Under the pieces are notes generated by a model. That model searched no databases. It worked only from the letters and a program-made list of their open reading frames with translations, and had not been told where the DNA came from. From Bradyrhizobium canariense (GTDB lineage: Bacteria > Pseudomonadota > Alphaproteobacteria > Rhizobiales > Xanthobacteraceae): a stretch of DNA of 64,000 bases. Below, in pieces: positions 1 to 8,101 of this stretch; the stretch's first letter is position 1, and each line of letters starts with the position of its first letter. The stretch spans positions 293,266 through 357,265 of the forward strand of contig NZ_JAFCKJ010000008.1 in NCBI RefSeq assembly GCF_018130465.1. Reading direction: 5' to 3'. The translations under genes were made by a program, and so were the position numbers.

Positions 1-732
1 GGGGCCTGCGATCCGGCTCGGGTGGAAAAATTCCGTCACCGCTGGATCTCGGTCGGCCAGCTCGGCCGTGCCATGCGGCTGTTTCGCGAGGAGGGCTGCC
101 GAGACCTGATCTTCATCGGCACGCTGGTACGGCCTTCGCTCTCGGAGGTCCGGGTCGATTTCACAACGCTTCGGCTGCTCGGCAATGTCATCCGCGCCTT
201 CCGCGGCGGCGACGATCATTTGTTGTCCGGCGTCGGCCGCATTCTCGAGCAGGGCGGCTTTCGCATGGTCGGCATCAAGGATGTCGCGCCCGACCTGCTG
301 ATGCCCGAGGGCTGCATCAGCCGCGCGTGGCCGAGCGACACCGGGAAGACCGACATCGAGCGCGGCCGCGCGGTGCTGACCGCGCTCGGTCCGTTCGACA
401 TCGGCCAGGCCGCGGTTGTGATTGATGGCCATGTGGTGGCGGTCGAGGATATCGAGGGCACCGATGCGCTGCTCGCGCGCGTGGCGCGGCTGCGCGAAGA
501 GGGCCGCATCCGCGCCGCGACCGGGCGGGGCGTGCTGGTGAAGGTACCAAAGAGCGGGCAGGATTTGCGCTTCGACCTGCCGACGATCGGCCCGCGCACC
601 CTCGAGGGCGTCGCCGCCGCAGGGCTCGCCGGCATCGCCGTCGTCGCCGGCAACACCATCGCCGCCGAGCCGCAGGCGATGATCGCAGTCGCAGACGCAA
701 AATATCTCTTCGTCATCGGCCTGCCGGCGTGA
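1..732 (+). CDS. lpxI: LpxI-type UDP-2,3-diacylglucosamine pyrophosphatase (5' end outside window)
   Basis: LpxI hydrolyses UDP-2,3-diacylglucosamine to lipid X and UMP at the cytoplasmic membrane, the step before LpxB in lipid A synthesis. It replaces LpxH in alphaproteobacteria. The frame is open from base 1 with no stop, and the first internal start (GTG at 22) would omit the family's N-terminal domain, so the gene starts upstream of the window. The visible part (about 243 residues) carries the LpxI C-terminal catalytic domain with the segments RAFRGGDDHLL, GFRMVGIKDVAPDLL and the GDIGQ-like FDIGQAAVV. The stop codon overlaps the start of lpxB, as expected for translational coupling within the lpx operon. 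Identification is firm. Confidence 0.92.
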   Translation, partial: GACDPARVEKFRHRWISVGQLGRAMRLFREEGCRDLIFIGTLVRPSLSEVRVDFTTLRLLGNVIRAFRGGDDHLLSGVGRILEQGGFRMVGIKDVAPDLLMPEGCISRAWPSDTGKTDIERGRAVLTALGPFDIGQAAVVIDGHVVAVEDIEGTDALLARVARLREEGRIRAATGRGVLVKVPKSGQDLRFDLPTIGPRTLEGVAAAGLAGIAVVAGNTIAAEPQAMIAVADAKYLFVIGLPA

Positions 733-1913
733 TGCAAGGTCGCGATCCCAAGCGCAAGATATTCCTGATCGCCACGGAGGAATCCGGCGATCGGCTCGGC
801 AGCGCCTTGATGAAGGTGCTGCGCCAGCGCCTCGGCGACGGCGTGCAGTTCGTGGGCGTCGGCGGCCGCACCATGGCGCGCCAGGGGCTCGAGACGCTGT
901 TTCCGATCGAGGAGCTCTCGATCGTCGGCTTCGCCGCGGTCGTGCAGCAATTGCCGAAGATCCTGCGGCTGATCCGCGAGACCGCGGAGGCCGTGACCGA
1001 GGCCGCGCCGGACGCTCTCGTCATCATCGACAGCCCCGACTTCACCCATCGTGTCGCCCGCCGGGTGCGGGCCCGCAATCCGGCGATCCCGATCGTCGAC
1101 TACGTCTCGCCGCAGCTCTGGGCCTGGCGGCCGGGACGGGCGCGGACCATGCTCGGCTATGTCGACCATGTGCTCGGCCTGTTGCCGTTCGAGCCGGAGG
1201 AATATCGCAAGCTCGGCGGGCCGCCATGCAGCTATGTCGGCCATCCCCTGATCGAGCAATTGCCCTCGCTGCGGCCGAACGCGGAAGAGCAGGAGCGCCG
1301 CGACGGCGAGCCGCCGGTTTTGCTGGTGTTGCCCGGCAGCCGCCGAAGCGAGATCAGGCACCATCTCGACGTGTTCGGCGCAACGCTCGGCCGATTGCAG
1401 ACGGACGGCCGCGCGTTCGAACTGATGCTGCCGACCATGCCACATCTCGAAAGCGCCATTCGCGAAGGCATCGCGAACTGGCCGGTCAAGCCTCAAATCG
1501 TGGTCGGCGAGAACGAGAAGCGTGCCGCCTTCCGCATCGCGCGCGCGGCACTGGCAAAATCCGGCACGGTGACGCTGGAGCTCGCGCTATCGGGCATTCC
1601 GATGGTGACTGCCTATCGCGTCGGCGCGATCGAAGCCTTCATCCTGCGCCGCGCGATCCGCGTCTCCTCCGTGATCCTCGCCAATCTCGTGATCGGCAAG
1701 GATGTCATACCGGAGTTCCTGCAGGACGACTGCACGCCGGAGAAGCTCGCACCCGCGCTGTCGGAGCTTCTGACCGATTCACCGCTGCGCCGACAGCAGG
1801 TGGAAGCGTTCACCCAGCTCGATACGATCATGTCGACCGGCAACAAGTCGCCGAGCGTGCTCGCAGCCGACATCGTGCTGGCGACGATGCGCAAGGGCAG
1901 GCGGGCTAGCTAG
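732..1913 (+). CDS. lpxB: Lipid A disaccharide synthase
   Basis: LpxB (GT19) joins lipid X and UDP-2,3-diacylglucosamine into the beta-1',6-linked lipid A disaccharide on the inner face of the inner membrane. The 393-residue product has the normal family length. It begins with the Rossmann-like segment IFLIATEESGDRLGS and contains VDYVSPQLWAWRPGRA, VLPGSRRSEI and the nucleotide-binding AKSGTVTLELAL. ATG at 732 shares its A with the lpxI stop (TGATG). An in-frame GTG three bases upstream would add one residue. It is the last lpx gene here: an inverted repeat begins at its stop codon and the next gene is on the other strand. Confidence 0.95.
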   Translation: MQGRDPKRKIFLIATEESGDRLGSALMKVLRQRLGDGVQFVGVGGRTMARQGLETLFPIEELSIVGFAAVVQQLPKILRLIRETAEAVTEAAPDALVIIDSPDFTHRVARRVRARNPAIPIVDYVSPQLWAWRPGRARTMLGYVDHVLGLLPFEPEEYRKLGGPPCSYVGHPLIEQLPSLRPNAEEQERRDGEPPVLLVLPGSRRSEIRHHLDVFGATLGRLQTDGRAFELMLPTMPHLESAIREGIANWPVKPQIVVGENEKRAAFRIARAALAKSGTVTLELALSGIPMVTAYRVGAIEAFILRRAIRVSSVILANLVIGKDVIPEFLQDDCTPEKLAPALSELLTDSPLRRQQVEAFTQLDTIMSTGNKSPSVLAADIVLATMRKGRRAS

Positions 1914-1927
1914 GACGTGTACTCACA
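1909..1927 (+). repeat. Left copy of a 19-bp inverted repeat at the lpxB stop codon
   Basis: GCTAGGACGTGTACTCACA includes the lpxB stop TAG. It matches, in inverted orientation and with 2 mismatches, the sequence at 4424-4442, which includes the stop codon of the SDR gene. The two copies bracket the LysR-hydrolase pair. Whether they are transposon ends or members of a genome-wide repeat cannot be decided from this window. Confidence 0.6.
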
Positions 1928-2015
1928 TACGTCGGCTTGCCGGCGCAAAGCGGAAGTCTCCCACCTAGAGCGCGATCGGCGGCTTGTGACCCGTTGCGGA
2001 CTCTCGCATCGGCTA

Positions 2016-2939
2016 CTAGTCAGCTTCAACGTAGCGAATGATGCTCTGATTTTGAACGTTTGCAACCAATTCATCCGCGCGGGACAAAAGACGGCGGAGC
2101 AGGGGCGACGGATTGGTCCGATTGTATCCCAGCGCCAGATCGACCGTCGGCGTGCCGCCCTCGAGCGCTCTGGCGACGACGTTCGGTGCAAGCATGTTCT
2201 GCGCATAGAGCGGGACGAGGCTAATTCCGCCTGTGGAAGCCACGAGCGACATGGCCGATGATATGTTTTCGCCTTCATACTTCGCCTTGAGGGTAATGCC
2301 GACCCGAGATGCGTAATTCTGTATGACCTCTTGCAAGACCGGCGATGTTCTTGCCGAGCTGACATAGATCTCGCGGGCGAAATCCTGCGGACGAATCTTC
2401 TTCCGTGATGCCAAGCGGTGTTCGGCCGGCAGCACGGCAATCAAGGGCTCCTTCGCCAATATCTTGAAGACGACGCCCTCGTTGTCTTTCTCCGGACGAA
2501 GGAAAGCGATGTCCAGCTTTCCCCGCATCAATGCCAGTGCGAGTTCTGGCGAAGATTGCGTGCTGAGCGTCACGTCGACATCGGGGGCTTCCTCGCGGAG
2601 GATGCGCAGCAACTGGGGGAGCCACATCACCTCCAGCCCGACGAGAAAGCCCATCGAGAGGACGGGCCTTTGCGGTTGCGCCGTCTGCCGGGCCCCTTCC
2701 GTCGCGGCCTCGACCTGCAGCAGCGCCAGCCGCGCATGATCGAGAAACACGCGTCCGGCAGCGGTCAGCGTCACGCCTCGCGCCTGGCGCTCCAATAACT
2801 GGACGCCGACTTCGGCTTCCAGATCGCGAATTTGCCGGCTCAAGGACGGCTGGGAGGTGTTCAGTCGCCGTTCGGCGGCGTTCAGCAGGCTGCCTTCTTC
2901 AGCGACGGCAACGAAATAGCGCAGGTGCCGGAGCTCCAT
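2016..2939 (-). CDS. LysR-family transcriptional regulator
   Basis: This is a DNA-binding LysR-type regulator of about 307 residues, the usual family length. The N-terminal winged helix is typical: MELRHLRYFVAVAEEGS, then AAERRLNTSQPSLSRQIRDLE around residues 19-40. The periplasmic-binding-like effector domain follows (ELALALMRGKLDIAFLRP, STGGISLVPLYA). The start was set at the ATG beginning MELRHLRYF. The frame is open 111 bases further upstream but that part has no family character. It is divergent from the alpha/beta hydrolase at 3424 across 484 bases, the classic layout of a LysR gene and its target, so control of the hydrolase is a reasonable inference. The effector is unknown. Confidence 0.9.
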   Translation of the reverse strand: MELRHLRYFVAVAEEGSLLNAAERRLNTSQPSLSRQIRDLEAEVGVQLLERQARGVTLTAAGRVFLDHARLALLQVEAATEGARQTAQPQRPVLSMGFLVGLEVMWLPQLLRILREEAPDVDVTLSTQSSPELALALMRGKLDIAFLRPEKDNEGVVFKILAKEPLIAVLPAEHRLASRKKIRPQDFAREIYVSSARTSPVLQEVIQNYASRVGITLKAKYEGENISSAMSLVASTGGISLVPLYAQNMLAPNVVARALEGGTPTVDLALGYNRTNPSPLLRRLLSRADELVANVQNQSIIRYVEAD

Positions 2940-3049
2940 GATCCCTCGTATATCTTCCAGGCATAGCTTGAAGCCTACAAGGTCTTGGTCAGGAGCCAAA
3001 GAGGGATTTACCGTTTCGCAGTCTTCAACCAAAAAAAGGACAACGAACA

Positions 3050-3184
3050 ATGTCTTCGCCGAAGCATAGTATCGTCTTCAGCAAAGTGATCCCAGCACTC
3101 CAGGCAGATAGGAACGGCGTGATCGCAATTCAGTACGGCCTCGACAATTCTGCAGCGCGATCGAGAGTGGCGTCCCTCATTTAG
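3050..3184 (+). pseudogene. Possible decayed Flp-type pilin, 44 codons
   Basis: A short frame with an AAGGA-type ribosome site 9 bases before ATG 3050 encodes 44 residues. Its centre, RNGVIAIQYGL, resembles the processing region of Flp pilins (compare TGATAIEYGL in the intact pilin at 30202). The stretch that should be the hydrophobic helix reads DNSAARSRVASLI with arginines and then stops. I read it as a degraded pilin gene, or possibly an unrelated small ORF. It lies in the 484-base LysR-hydrolase intergenic region. The rest of that region shows nothing I can name beyond room for the two divergent promoters. Confidence 0.35.
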
Positions 3185-3423
3185 CGGGAAACGCGCGCGA
3201 ATGCGCAGGGGCGACGAATAGCGCCGCGGCCGGATCCGGCGATAACGCGTCGGCGATCGGGTGTTGCCACGGCAAGGGCTCGCCGGCGAGGCCGCTGAAC
3301 ATCGTGTCTTTTGGAAAGCCAGGGGGCGCGATCTGTGGCCTGATCAGCTTGGGCCTGCCTGCTTTTTTAGCCCCGTCCGCAAACTTTTCAACAAAGATCT
3401 AACAGCGCAGATGGAGCGACTTG

Positions 3424-4242
3424 ATGTCGACGATCACGACTACAGACGGCGTAAGCATCTTCTACAAGGACTGGGGCTCAGGCCAGCCGATCGTTTTCAG
3501 TCACGGCTGGCCGCTGACAGCGGACGACTGGGACGCCCAGATGACCTTCTTCCTTCGCCACGGCTACCGCGTGATCGCCCACGACCGGCGCGGCCACGGT
3601 CGGTCCGACCAGCCCAGCACCGGCAACGACATGGACCACTGGGTTGCCGACCTCGCGGCACTGACTGAACACCTCAACCTGCGCGACGCGATCCATATCG
3701 GGCACTCGACAGGTGGCGGTGAGGTGGCTCGCTATGTCGCTCGCCACCAGGAGCGCGTCGCGAAGGCGGTGCTGGTCGCTTCACTGACGCCGAACATGTA
3801 CCGGAGCGAGAACAACGTGTCCGGTCAACCACCGGAGTGGTTCGAAGCGATCCGGGCAGGCGTGCTGGGCAACCGGGCGGAGTTCTTCCGTTTCGTTCCT
3901 GAGAATCCGTTCTACGGCTACAACCTAGACGGGGCCAAGCCTTCGGAGGCAGTGATCGCGAACTGGTGGCGCCAAGGCATGGCCGGCGGTGCTCTCGCTC
4001 ACTACGCGACTGTCGACTCTTGGCTCGAAGATTATACTGAAGACCTCAAGAAGATCACCGTGCCGGTGCTGGTGATGCATGGCGAGGCTGATCAAGTCGT
4101 CCCGTTCGCAAGTTCCGTGCCGCGCGCGGTCGACTTGCTCAGGAACGGGTCGCTGAAGACGTATCCCGGCTACCCCCATGGCATGCTCACCACACATGCG
4201 GATGTCCTCAACCCCGACCTGCTCTCGTTCATCAGGTCTTGA
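3424..4242 (+). CDS. Alpha/beta hydrolase, non-heme haloperoxidase-like
   Basis: This is a 272-residue alpha/beta-hydrolase of the cofactor-free chloroperoxidase/esterase group. The nucleophile elbow is GHSTGG (Ser95). The acid is probably Asp223 in HGEADQVVP and the base His252 in YPHGM. The oxyanion region FSHGWPLTADDWD and the strand HDRRGHGRSDQP match the family closely. No signal peptide is seen, so it is cytoplasmic. A TTG three bases upstream is an alternative start, but ATG 3424 is preferred. It is divergent from a LysR regulator. The natural substrate (ester, lactone or peracid chemistry) cannot be told from sequence. Confidence 0.88.
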   Translation: MSTITTTDGVSIFYKDWGSGQPIVFSHGWPLTADDWDAQMTFFLRHGYRVIAHDRRGHGRSDQPSTGNDMDHWVADLAALTEHLNLRDAIHIGHSTGGGEVARYVARHQERVAKAVLVASLTPNMYRSENNVSGQPPEWFEAIRAGVLGNRAEFFRFVPENPFYGYNLDGAKPSEAVIANWWRQGMAGGALAHYATVDSWLEDYTEDLKKITVPVLVMHGEADQVVPFASSVPRAVDLLRNGSLKTYPGYPHGMLTTHADVLNPDLLSFIRS

Positions 4243-4423
4243 CGACATCTCTCATCCATTTTCGCCTCCCGCACGAAGGAGATGCCGTTTGCAAGGCGGC
4301 CTCTCCTTCCAGTTCAAGACACGGTATACGACAGCCGCTTTTGGCCCAACTCGGACTCAGGGAGAGGTACGCCAACGCGACTGCTATCGGATACGAAGCG
4401 GACCTCTACGAGGCAGCTCGGGT

Positions 4424-4442
4424 TGTGAGTACACGCTCTAGC
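4424..4442 (-). repeat. Right copy of the 19-bp inverted repeat at the SDR stop codon
   Basis: Read on the minus strand this is GCTAGAGCGTGTACTCACA, 17 of 19 identical to 1909-1927 and inverted relative to it. It contains the stop codon of the SDR gene (4438-4440). Between 4243 and 4423, and again near 1979-2003, lies a weakly conserved 25-base motif of the form GCNGCTTNTGNCCC...CGGACTC (4334-4358 versus 1979-2003, 18 of 25 identical, same orientation). This suggests both edges carry remnants of dispersed repeats. Confidence 0.6.
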
Positions 4443-5205
4443 CGAGACCAGCATCGACCTGAAAACACTGGCGCGTGATGTTCCGGCTGTCGTCGGAGGC
4501 GAGGAACAGTGCCATGTTTGCGATGTCGTCGGGCGTCACCGCGTCGGGAATGGCCTGTCGCGTGCGCAGCTCGGCGATCGCCTGCTCGTCCGGATACCAC
4601 AGCCGGCGCTGACGCTCCGTGATCACCATCCCCGGCGCGATCGCGTTGACCCGGATACGGTCGGGACCGACCGACCGGGCCAGCGAGTTGGTGAAGCCGA
4701 CGATCGCGGCCTTTGCCGCGGCGTAGACCGGCAGCCCCGGCGCGCCGCGCATCCAGGCAATCGACGACATGTTGATGATCGAACCGCCGCCGCGTGCCTG
4801 CATCTGCGGCACCACCGCTTGCGCGGCAAAGAAGACGTGCTTGAGATTGACGCCGATCATCCAGTCGAACTCGGCCGGGGTCACCTCGGCCAGTACTTGG
4901 CGTTGATCGTTGGCGGCATTGTTGACGAGAACCGCGGCATCGCCAAGCGATCCGTGGACCTGCGCCATGGCGCCGCGCAAGGCGTCGATGTCGAGGAGAT
5001 CGCACGGCACGAACAGGGGTACGATTCCGGTTGCGGCCTTCACTTCCGCGACCAGCGCCCGGCCGGCTGCTTCATCGAGATCCAGGAGCGCGACGCGAGC
5101 CCCTTGGGCCGCGAACGCCCGCACGAAGGCGGCACCGATGCCGCTGGCGCCACCGGTGATCAACACCACGCGGTCCTTGAGACCGGCATAGTTCGTTTTT
5201 GTCAT
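4438..5205 (-). CDS. Short-chain dehydrogenase/reductase of a sugar-uptake operon
   Basis: This NAD(P)-dependent classical SDR has 255 residues: TGGASGIG (17-24) for the cofactor, NNAA near 95, catalytic Ser147 and the YxxxK pair Tyr161/Lys165. Asp42 and Asp44 after the second beta strand suggest NAD preference. The start is ATG 5205, overlapping the stop of the ABC ATPase gene by four bases; the frame is open upstream but there it only reads through the ATPase gene. As the last gene of a ROK-ABC sugar operon it probably oxidises the imported sugar, as aldose or sugar-alcohol dehydrogenases do. The substrate is inferred, not seen. Confidence 0.9.
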   Translation of the reverse strand: MTKTNYAGLKDRVVLITGGASGIGAAFVRAFAAQGARVALLDLDEAAGRALVAEVKAATGIVPLFVPCDLLDIDALRGAMAQVHGSLGDAAVLVNNAANDQRQVLAEVTPAEFDWMIGVNLKHVFFAAQAVVPQMQARGGGSIINMSSIAWMRGAPGLPVYAAAKAAIVGFTNSLARSVGPDRIRVNAIAPGMVITERQRRLWYPDEQAIAELRTRQAIPDAVTPDDIANMALFLASDDSRNITRQCFQVDAGLG

Positions 5206-6311
5206 GCGATCAGTCGCTCCGTCTCGGGGTCGAACAGGCAGATGCGGCGCGTGTCGAGGGCGAAGGAGGCGGAGGCGCCCGGTGTGGGGCGGATATCCGG
5301 CGTGATGCGCGCCATCGCGGGCTCGCCCCCGAGCCGCAGCAACACCATCGTCTCGGCACCGGTCGGCTCGACCATCTCCACCGGCGCGTTGACGAGGATC
5401 GGCGCATCGCCGGAAAAGACGCGGCTGCCCTCGGCAATGCATTCCGGCCTGATCCCGAAGACCACGTCGCGACCGACAAAGGATGCTGCTGCGTCATATC
5501 CCCGAAGGCGCAGACGGACCTCGTCCGGCCGCCCCGCACCGATCACGGCCACAGGCCCGCCGGCATCGGACTCGAGCCGTGCCGGCATCGTGTTCATCGG
5601 CGGCGAGCCCATGAAACGGGCGACGAACAGATTAGCGGGATAGCGATACACGGTATCGGGGTCGGCAAACTGCTGCACCACGCCCCGATGCATCACGGCG
5701 ATGCGCGTCGCCATCGTCATCGCCTCGATCTGGTCGTGGGTGACATAGACGATGGTGGCGCCGATGCGCTGGTGCAGCCGCTTGATCTCCATCCGCATCT
5801 CGACGCGCAGCTTGGCGTCGAGATTGGAGAGCGGCTCGTCGAACAGGAAGAGCAGGGGATCGCGCACCAGCGCCCGGCCCATCGCCACACGCTGGCGCTG
5901 GCCGCCGGAGAGCTGCGACGGCTTGCGGCCGAGCAGCGGCTCGATCTGGAGCAGCTTGGCCACATTCGCCAGCGCCTTCTCCTGCTCAGCCTTCGGCACA
6001 TGACGGCATTCCATGCCGAAGGTGATGTTCTGGCGCACCGTCATCGACGGATAGAGCGCGTAGGATTGGAACACCATGGCGATGTCGCGGTCCTTCGGCG
6101 GGACGTCGTTGACGACACGCCCGCCGATTTCGACGGTGCCTGCGCTCGGGCGATCCAGCCCGGCGACGATGTTGAGCAGCGTGGACTTGCCGCAGCCGGA
6201 TGGGCCGACGAGCACGGTGAATTCACCGCTCTCGATGTCGAGATCGACGCCCTTCAGCACCTCCAGATTGGCGTAGCGCTTGGACAGGGAGCGAATGCTT
6301 AGTGCTGCCAT
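5202..6311 (-). CDS. Sugar ABC transporter ATP-binding protein (UgpC/MsmK type)
   Basis: This 369-residue ATPase of the CUT1 carbohydrate importer class energises the two permeases encoded just upstream. Walker A is GPSGCGKST (36-44), the signature LSGGQ is at 134-138, Walker B LLFLFDE at 153-159 and the switch His at 192. After residue 235 there is a C-terminal OB-fold region typical of MalK/UgpC, ending in RRICLFDPETERLIA. It follows the inner permease after 10 bases and overlaps the SDR start. It is a peripheral inner-membrane protein. Confidence 0.95.
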   Translation of the reverse strand: MAALSIRSLSKRYANLEVLKGVDLDIESGEFTVLVGPSGCGKSTLLNIVAGLDRPSAGTVEIGGRVVNDVPPKDRDIAMVFQSYALYPSMTVRQNITFGMECRHVPKAEQEKALANVAKLLQIEPLLGRKPSQLSGGQRQRVAMGRALVRDPLLFLFDEPLSNLDAKLRVEMRMEIKRLHQRIGATIVYVTHDQIEAMTMATRIAVMHRGVVQQFADPDTVYRYPANLFVARFMGSPPMNTMPARLESDAGGPVAVIGAGRPDEVRLRLRGYDAAASFVGRDVVFGIRPECIAEGSRVFSGDAPILVNAPVEMVEPTGAETMVLLRLGGEPAMARITPDIRPTPGASASFALDTRRICLFDPETERLIA

Positions 6312-6321
6312 GACAATCCGA

Positions 6322-7179
6322 TCATTTCACGGCCCCAGCGGTAAGGCCGCGCACGAAGTACCTGCCGCCGAGGAGATAGATCAACAAAGTGGGCAGCGCT
6401 GCGATGATCACCGCAGCGCTCTGTACGCCATGCTGCGGGATGTCTGCGATCGCGGCAGATAGTGCAATGAGAGCGGCCGTGACGGGCTGTTGTTGGCCGG
6501 TCGTGAATGTCACGCCGTAGAGGAACTCGTTCCAGATGTGCGTGAACTGCCAGATCACGGTGACGATCAGGATCGGAGCCGACAGCGGCAGGATGATGCG
6601 CCAGAAAATGCGGAAGAACCCGGCGCCATCGATGCGCGCAGCGCTGATCAGTTCATGGGGAATGGCGACATAGTAGTTCCGGCAGAACAGCGTGGTGAAG
6701 GAGAGCCCCTGGATCGTGTGAATCAGCACGAGGCCCGTCAGCGTGTTGATGAGACCGATGTCCCGCAGCACGATGGTCCAGGGAAGCAAGCGCATCTGCT
6801 GGGGCAGGAAAAGGCCAAGGGTCACGATGCCGTAGATCCAGTTGTCGCCGCGAAAACGCCAGAGCGACACGGCGTAACCGGCGATAGCGCCGAGCAGGGT
6901 AGAGAGGATCGTCGCGGGAATCGTGACGAGTGCGGAGTTCAGCATGTATGGCCGGAGGCCGGCGCAGGTCTCGGCGACGCAGAAGCCGCTCCATGCAACG
7001 GCGTAGTTGCTCCAGGCCCATTGTTTCGGCCAGCCGATCATCGAGGCTTGCGCAATCTCCTCGTTGCTGCGGAGCGAGTTCAGCACGACAACAGCCAATG
7101 GCGCGAGCCATGCCGCGGCGATCGCCAAAACGACCAGATAGATCAACATTCGGCTTGGTGCGAAGGCTCGATCACGCAT
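6322..7179 (-). CDS. Sugar ABC transporter permease, MalG/UgpE type
   Basis: This 285-residue inner-membrane permease has about six hydrophobic helices. The EAA loop reads ELISAARIDGAGFFRIFWRI, which contacts the ATPase. The start ATG 7179 (MRDRAFAPSR) overlaps the preceding permease gene by 8 bases. The longer open frame upstream lacks hydrophobic or family character. It pairs with the permease at 7172-8101 as the heterodimeric channel of a CUT1 transporter. C-terminal VRGLTAGAVKG-like ends (here FVRGLTAGAVK) are standard for this subunit. Confidence 0.93.
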   Translation of the reverse strand: MRDRAFAPSRMLIYLVVLAIAAAWLAPLAVVVLNSLRSNEEIAQASMIGWPKQWAWSNYAVAWSGFCVAETCAGLRPYMLNSALVTIPATILSTLLGAIAGYAVSLWRFRGDNWIYGIVTLGLFLPQQMRLLPWTIVLRDIGLINTLTGLVLIHTIQGLSFTTLFCRNYYVAIPHELISAARIDGAGFFRIFWRIILPLSAPILIVTVIWQFTHIWNEFLYGVTFTTGQQQPVTAALIALSAAIADIPQHGVQSAAVIIAALPTLLIYLLGGRYFVRGLTAGAVK

Positions 7180-8101
7180 GGGTCGTCCGCCGTCGCTCGA
7201 AATAACGCCACGCCGCATACGGCAGGAGCACCACGAGAAGAATAAACAACATGAGCACCGCCGCCGCGGCGCCCCGGCCGAGCTGGCCGCGCTGGAACAT
7301 GAGATCGTAGACGACGAGTGCCGGCAGCTGGGTCGCGATTCCAGGCCCGCCATTGGTGAGCGCGCGGACGAGGTCGAAGGCCGAAATCGCGAACTGCAGC
7401 TGGATCACGGCGACGGTGATGGTTATCGGCCATAGCGTCGGCAAGATGACCCGCCGGTAGATCCGGACAGGTCCGGCGCCGTCGATCTGCGCGGCCTTGA
7501 TGATGTCGGCGTCGACCGAGCGAAGGCCGGCAAGGAAGAGCGCCATGGCGAAGCCCGAAGATTGCCAGATCGCAGCGATGACAACGGTCCAGATCGCCAT
7601 GTCGCGGTCGAGCAGCCAGTCGAACCGGAACGAGGTCCAGCCGAGGTCATGGGCGAGCTTCTGGATACCAAGGCCAGGATTGAGCAGCCAGCTCCAGACC
7701 GTGCCGGTGACGACGAACGACACCGCCAGGGGATACAGGAAGATGGATCGCAGCACATTCTCGCCGCGAATGCGCTGATCGAGCAGGATCGCGAGCACGA
7801 GGCCGGTGATCAAGCTCAACACCACGAAAGCGCAGCCAAATAGCAGCAGATTGTCGAACGCGATCTGCCAGTTCCGCGACGACAGCACTGCCGTGTAGTT
7901 GCGCAACCCCACCCAGCCCGAAACCGGGACAAGGGTGGAGGGGGTGAACGATACCCAGATCGTCCACAGCGAGAACGAGATGAGATGCCCCGCGGCCAGC
8001 AGCAGCGGCACCCAGATCATCAGATATTCAGGCAGCCGGCGCACCAAGTCAGAGGTCGCCGACGGGCCCGGCCGCGTCGCTGGAGAGACGGTGTCGGTCA
8101 A
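7172..8101 (-). CDS. Sugar ABC transporter permease, MalF/UgpA type
   Basis: This 309-residue inner-membrane protein has six predicted helices and an EAA loop DIIKAAQIDGAGPVRIYRRV. It is the partner permease of 6322-7179. The start appears to be TTG at 8101, whose last bases form the TGA stop of the binding-protein gene (TTGA overlap), so translation is probably coupled. No ATG lies nearby in frame before the conserved hydrophobic N-terminus. The motif ALTNGGPGIATQLPALVVYDLMF is typical of MalF-like subunits. Confidence 0.92.
   Translation of the reverse strand: MTDTVSPATRPGPSATSDLVRRLPEYLMIWVPLLLAAGHLISFSLWTIWVSFTPSTLVPVSGWVGLRNYTAVLSSRNWQIAFDNLLLFGCAFVVLSLITGLVLAILLDQRIRGENVLRSIFLYPLAVSFVVTGTVWSWLLNPGLGIQKLAHDLGWTSFRFDWLLDRDMAIWTVVIAAIWQSSGFAMALFLAGLRSVDADIIKAAQIDGAGPVRIYRRVILPTLWPITITVAVIQLQFAISAFDLVRALTNGGPGIATQLPALVVYDLMFQRGQLGRGAAAAVLMLFILLVVLLPYAAWRYFERRRTTHA

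Noticed and set aside
4738-5442. Longer N-terminus of the SDR gene (start at 5442)
   Set aside because: The upstream part reads through the ABC ATPase gene in another frame and lacks SDR character; the ATG at 5205 overlaps the ATPase stop in the usual coupled manner.
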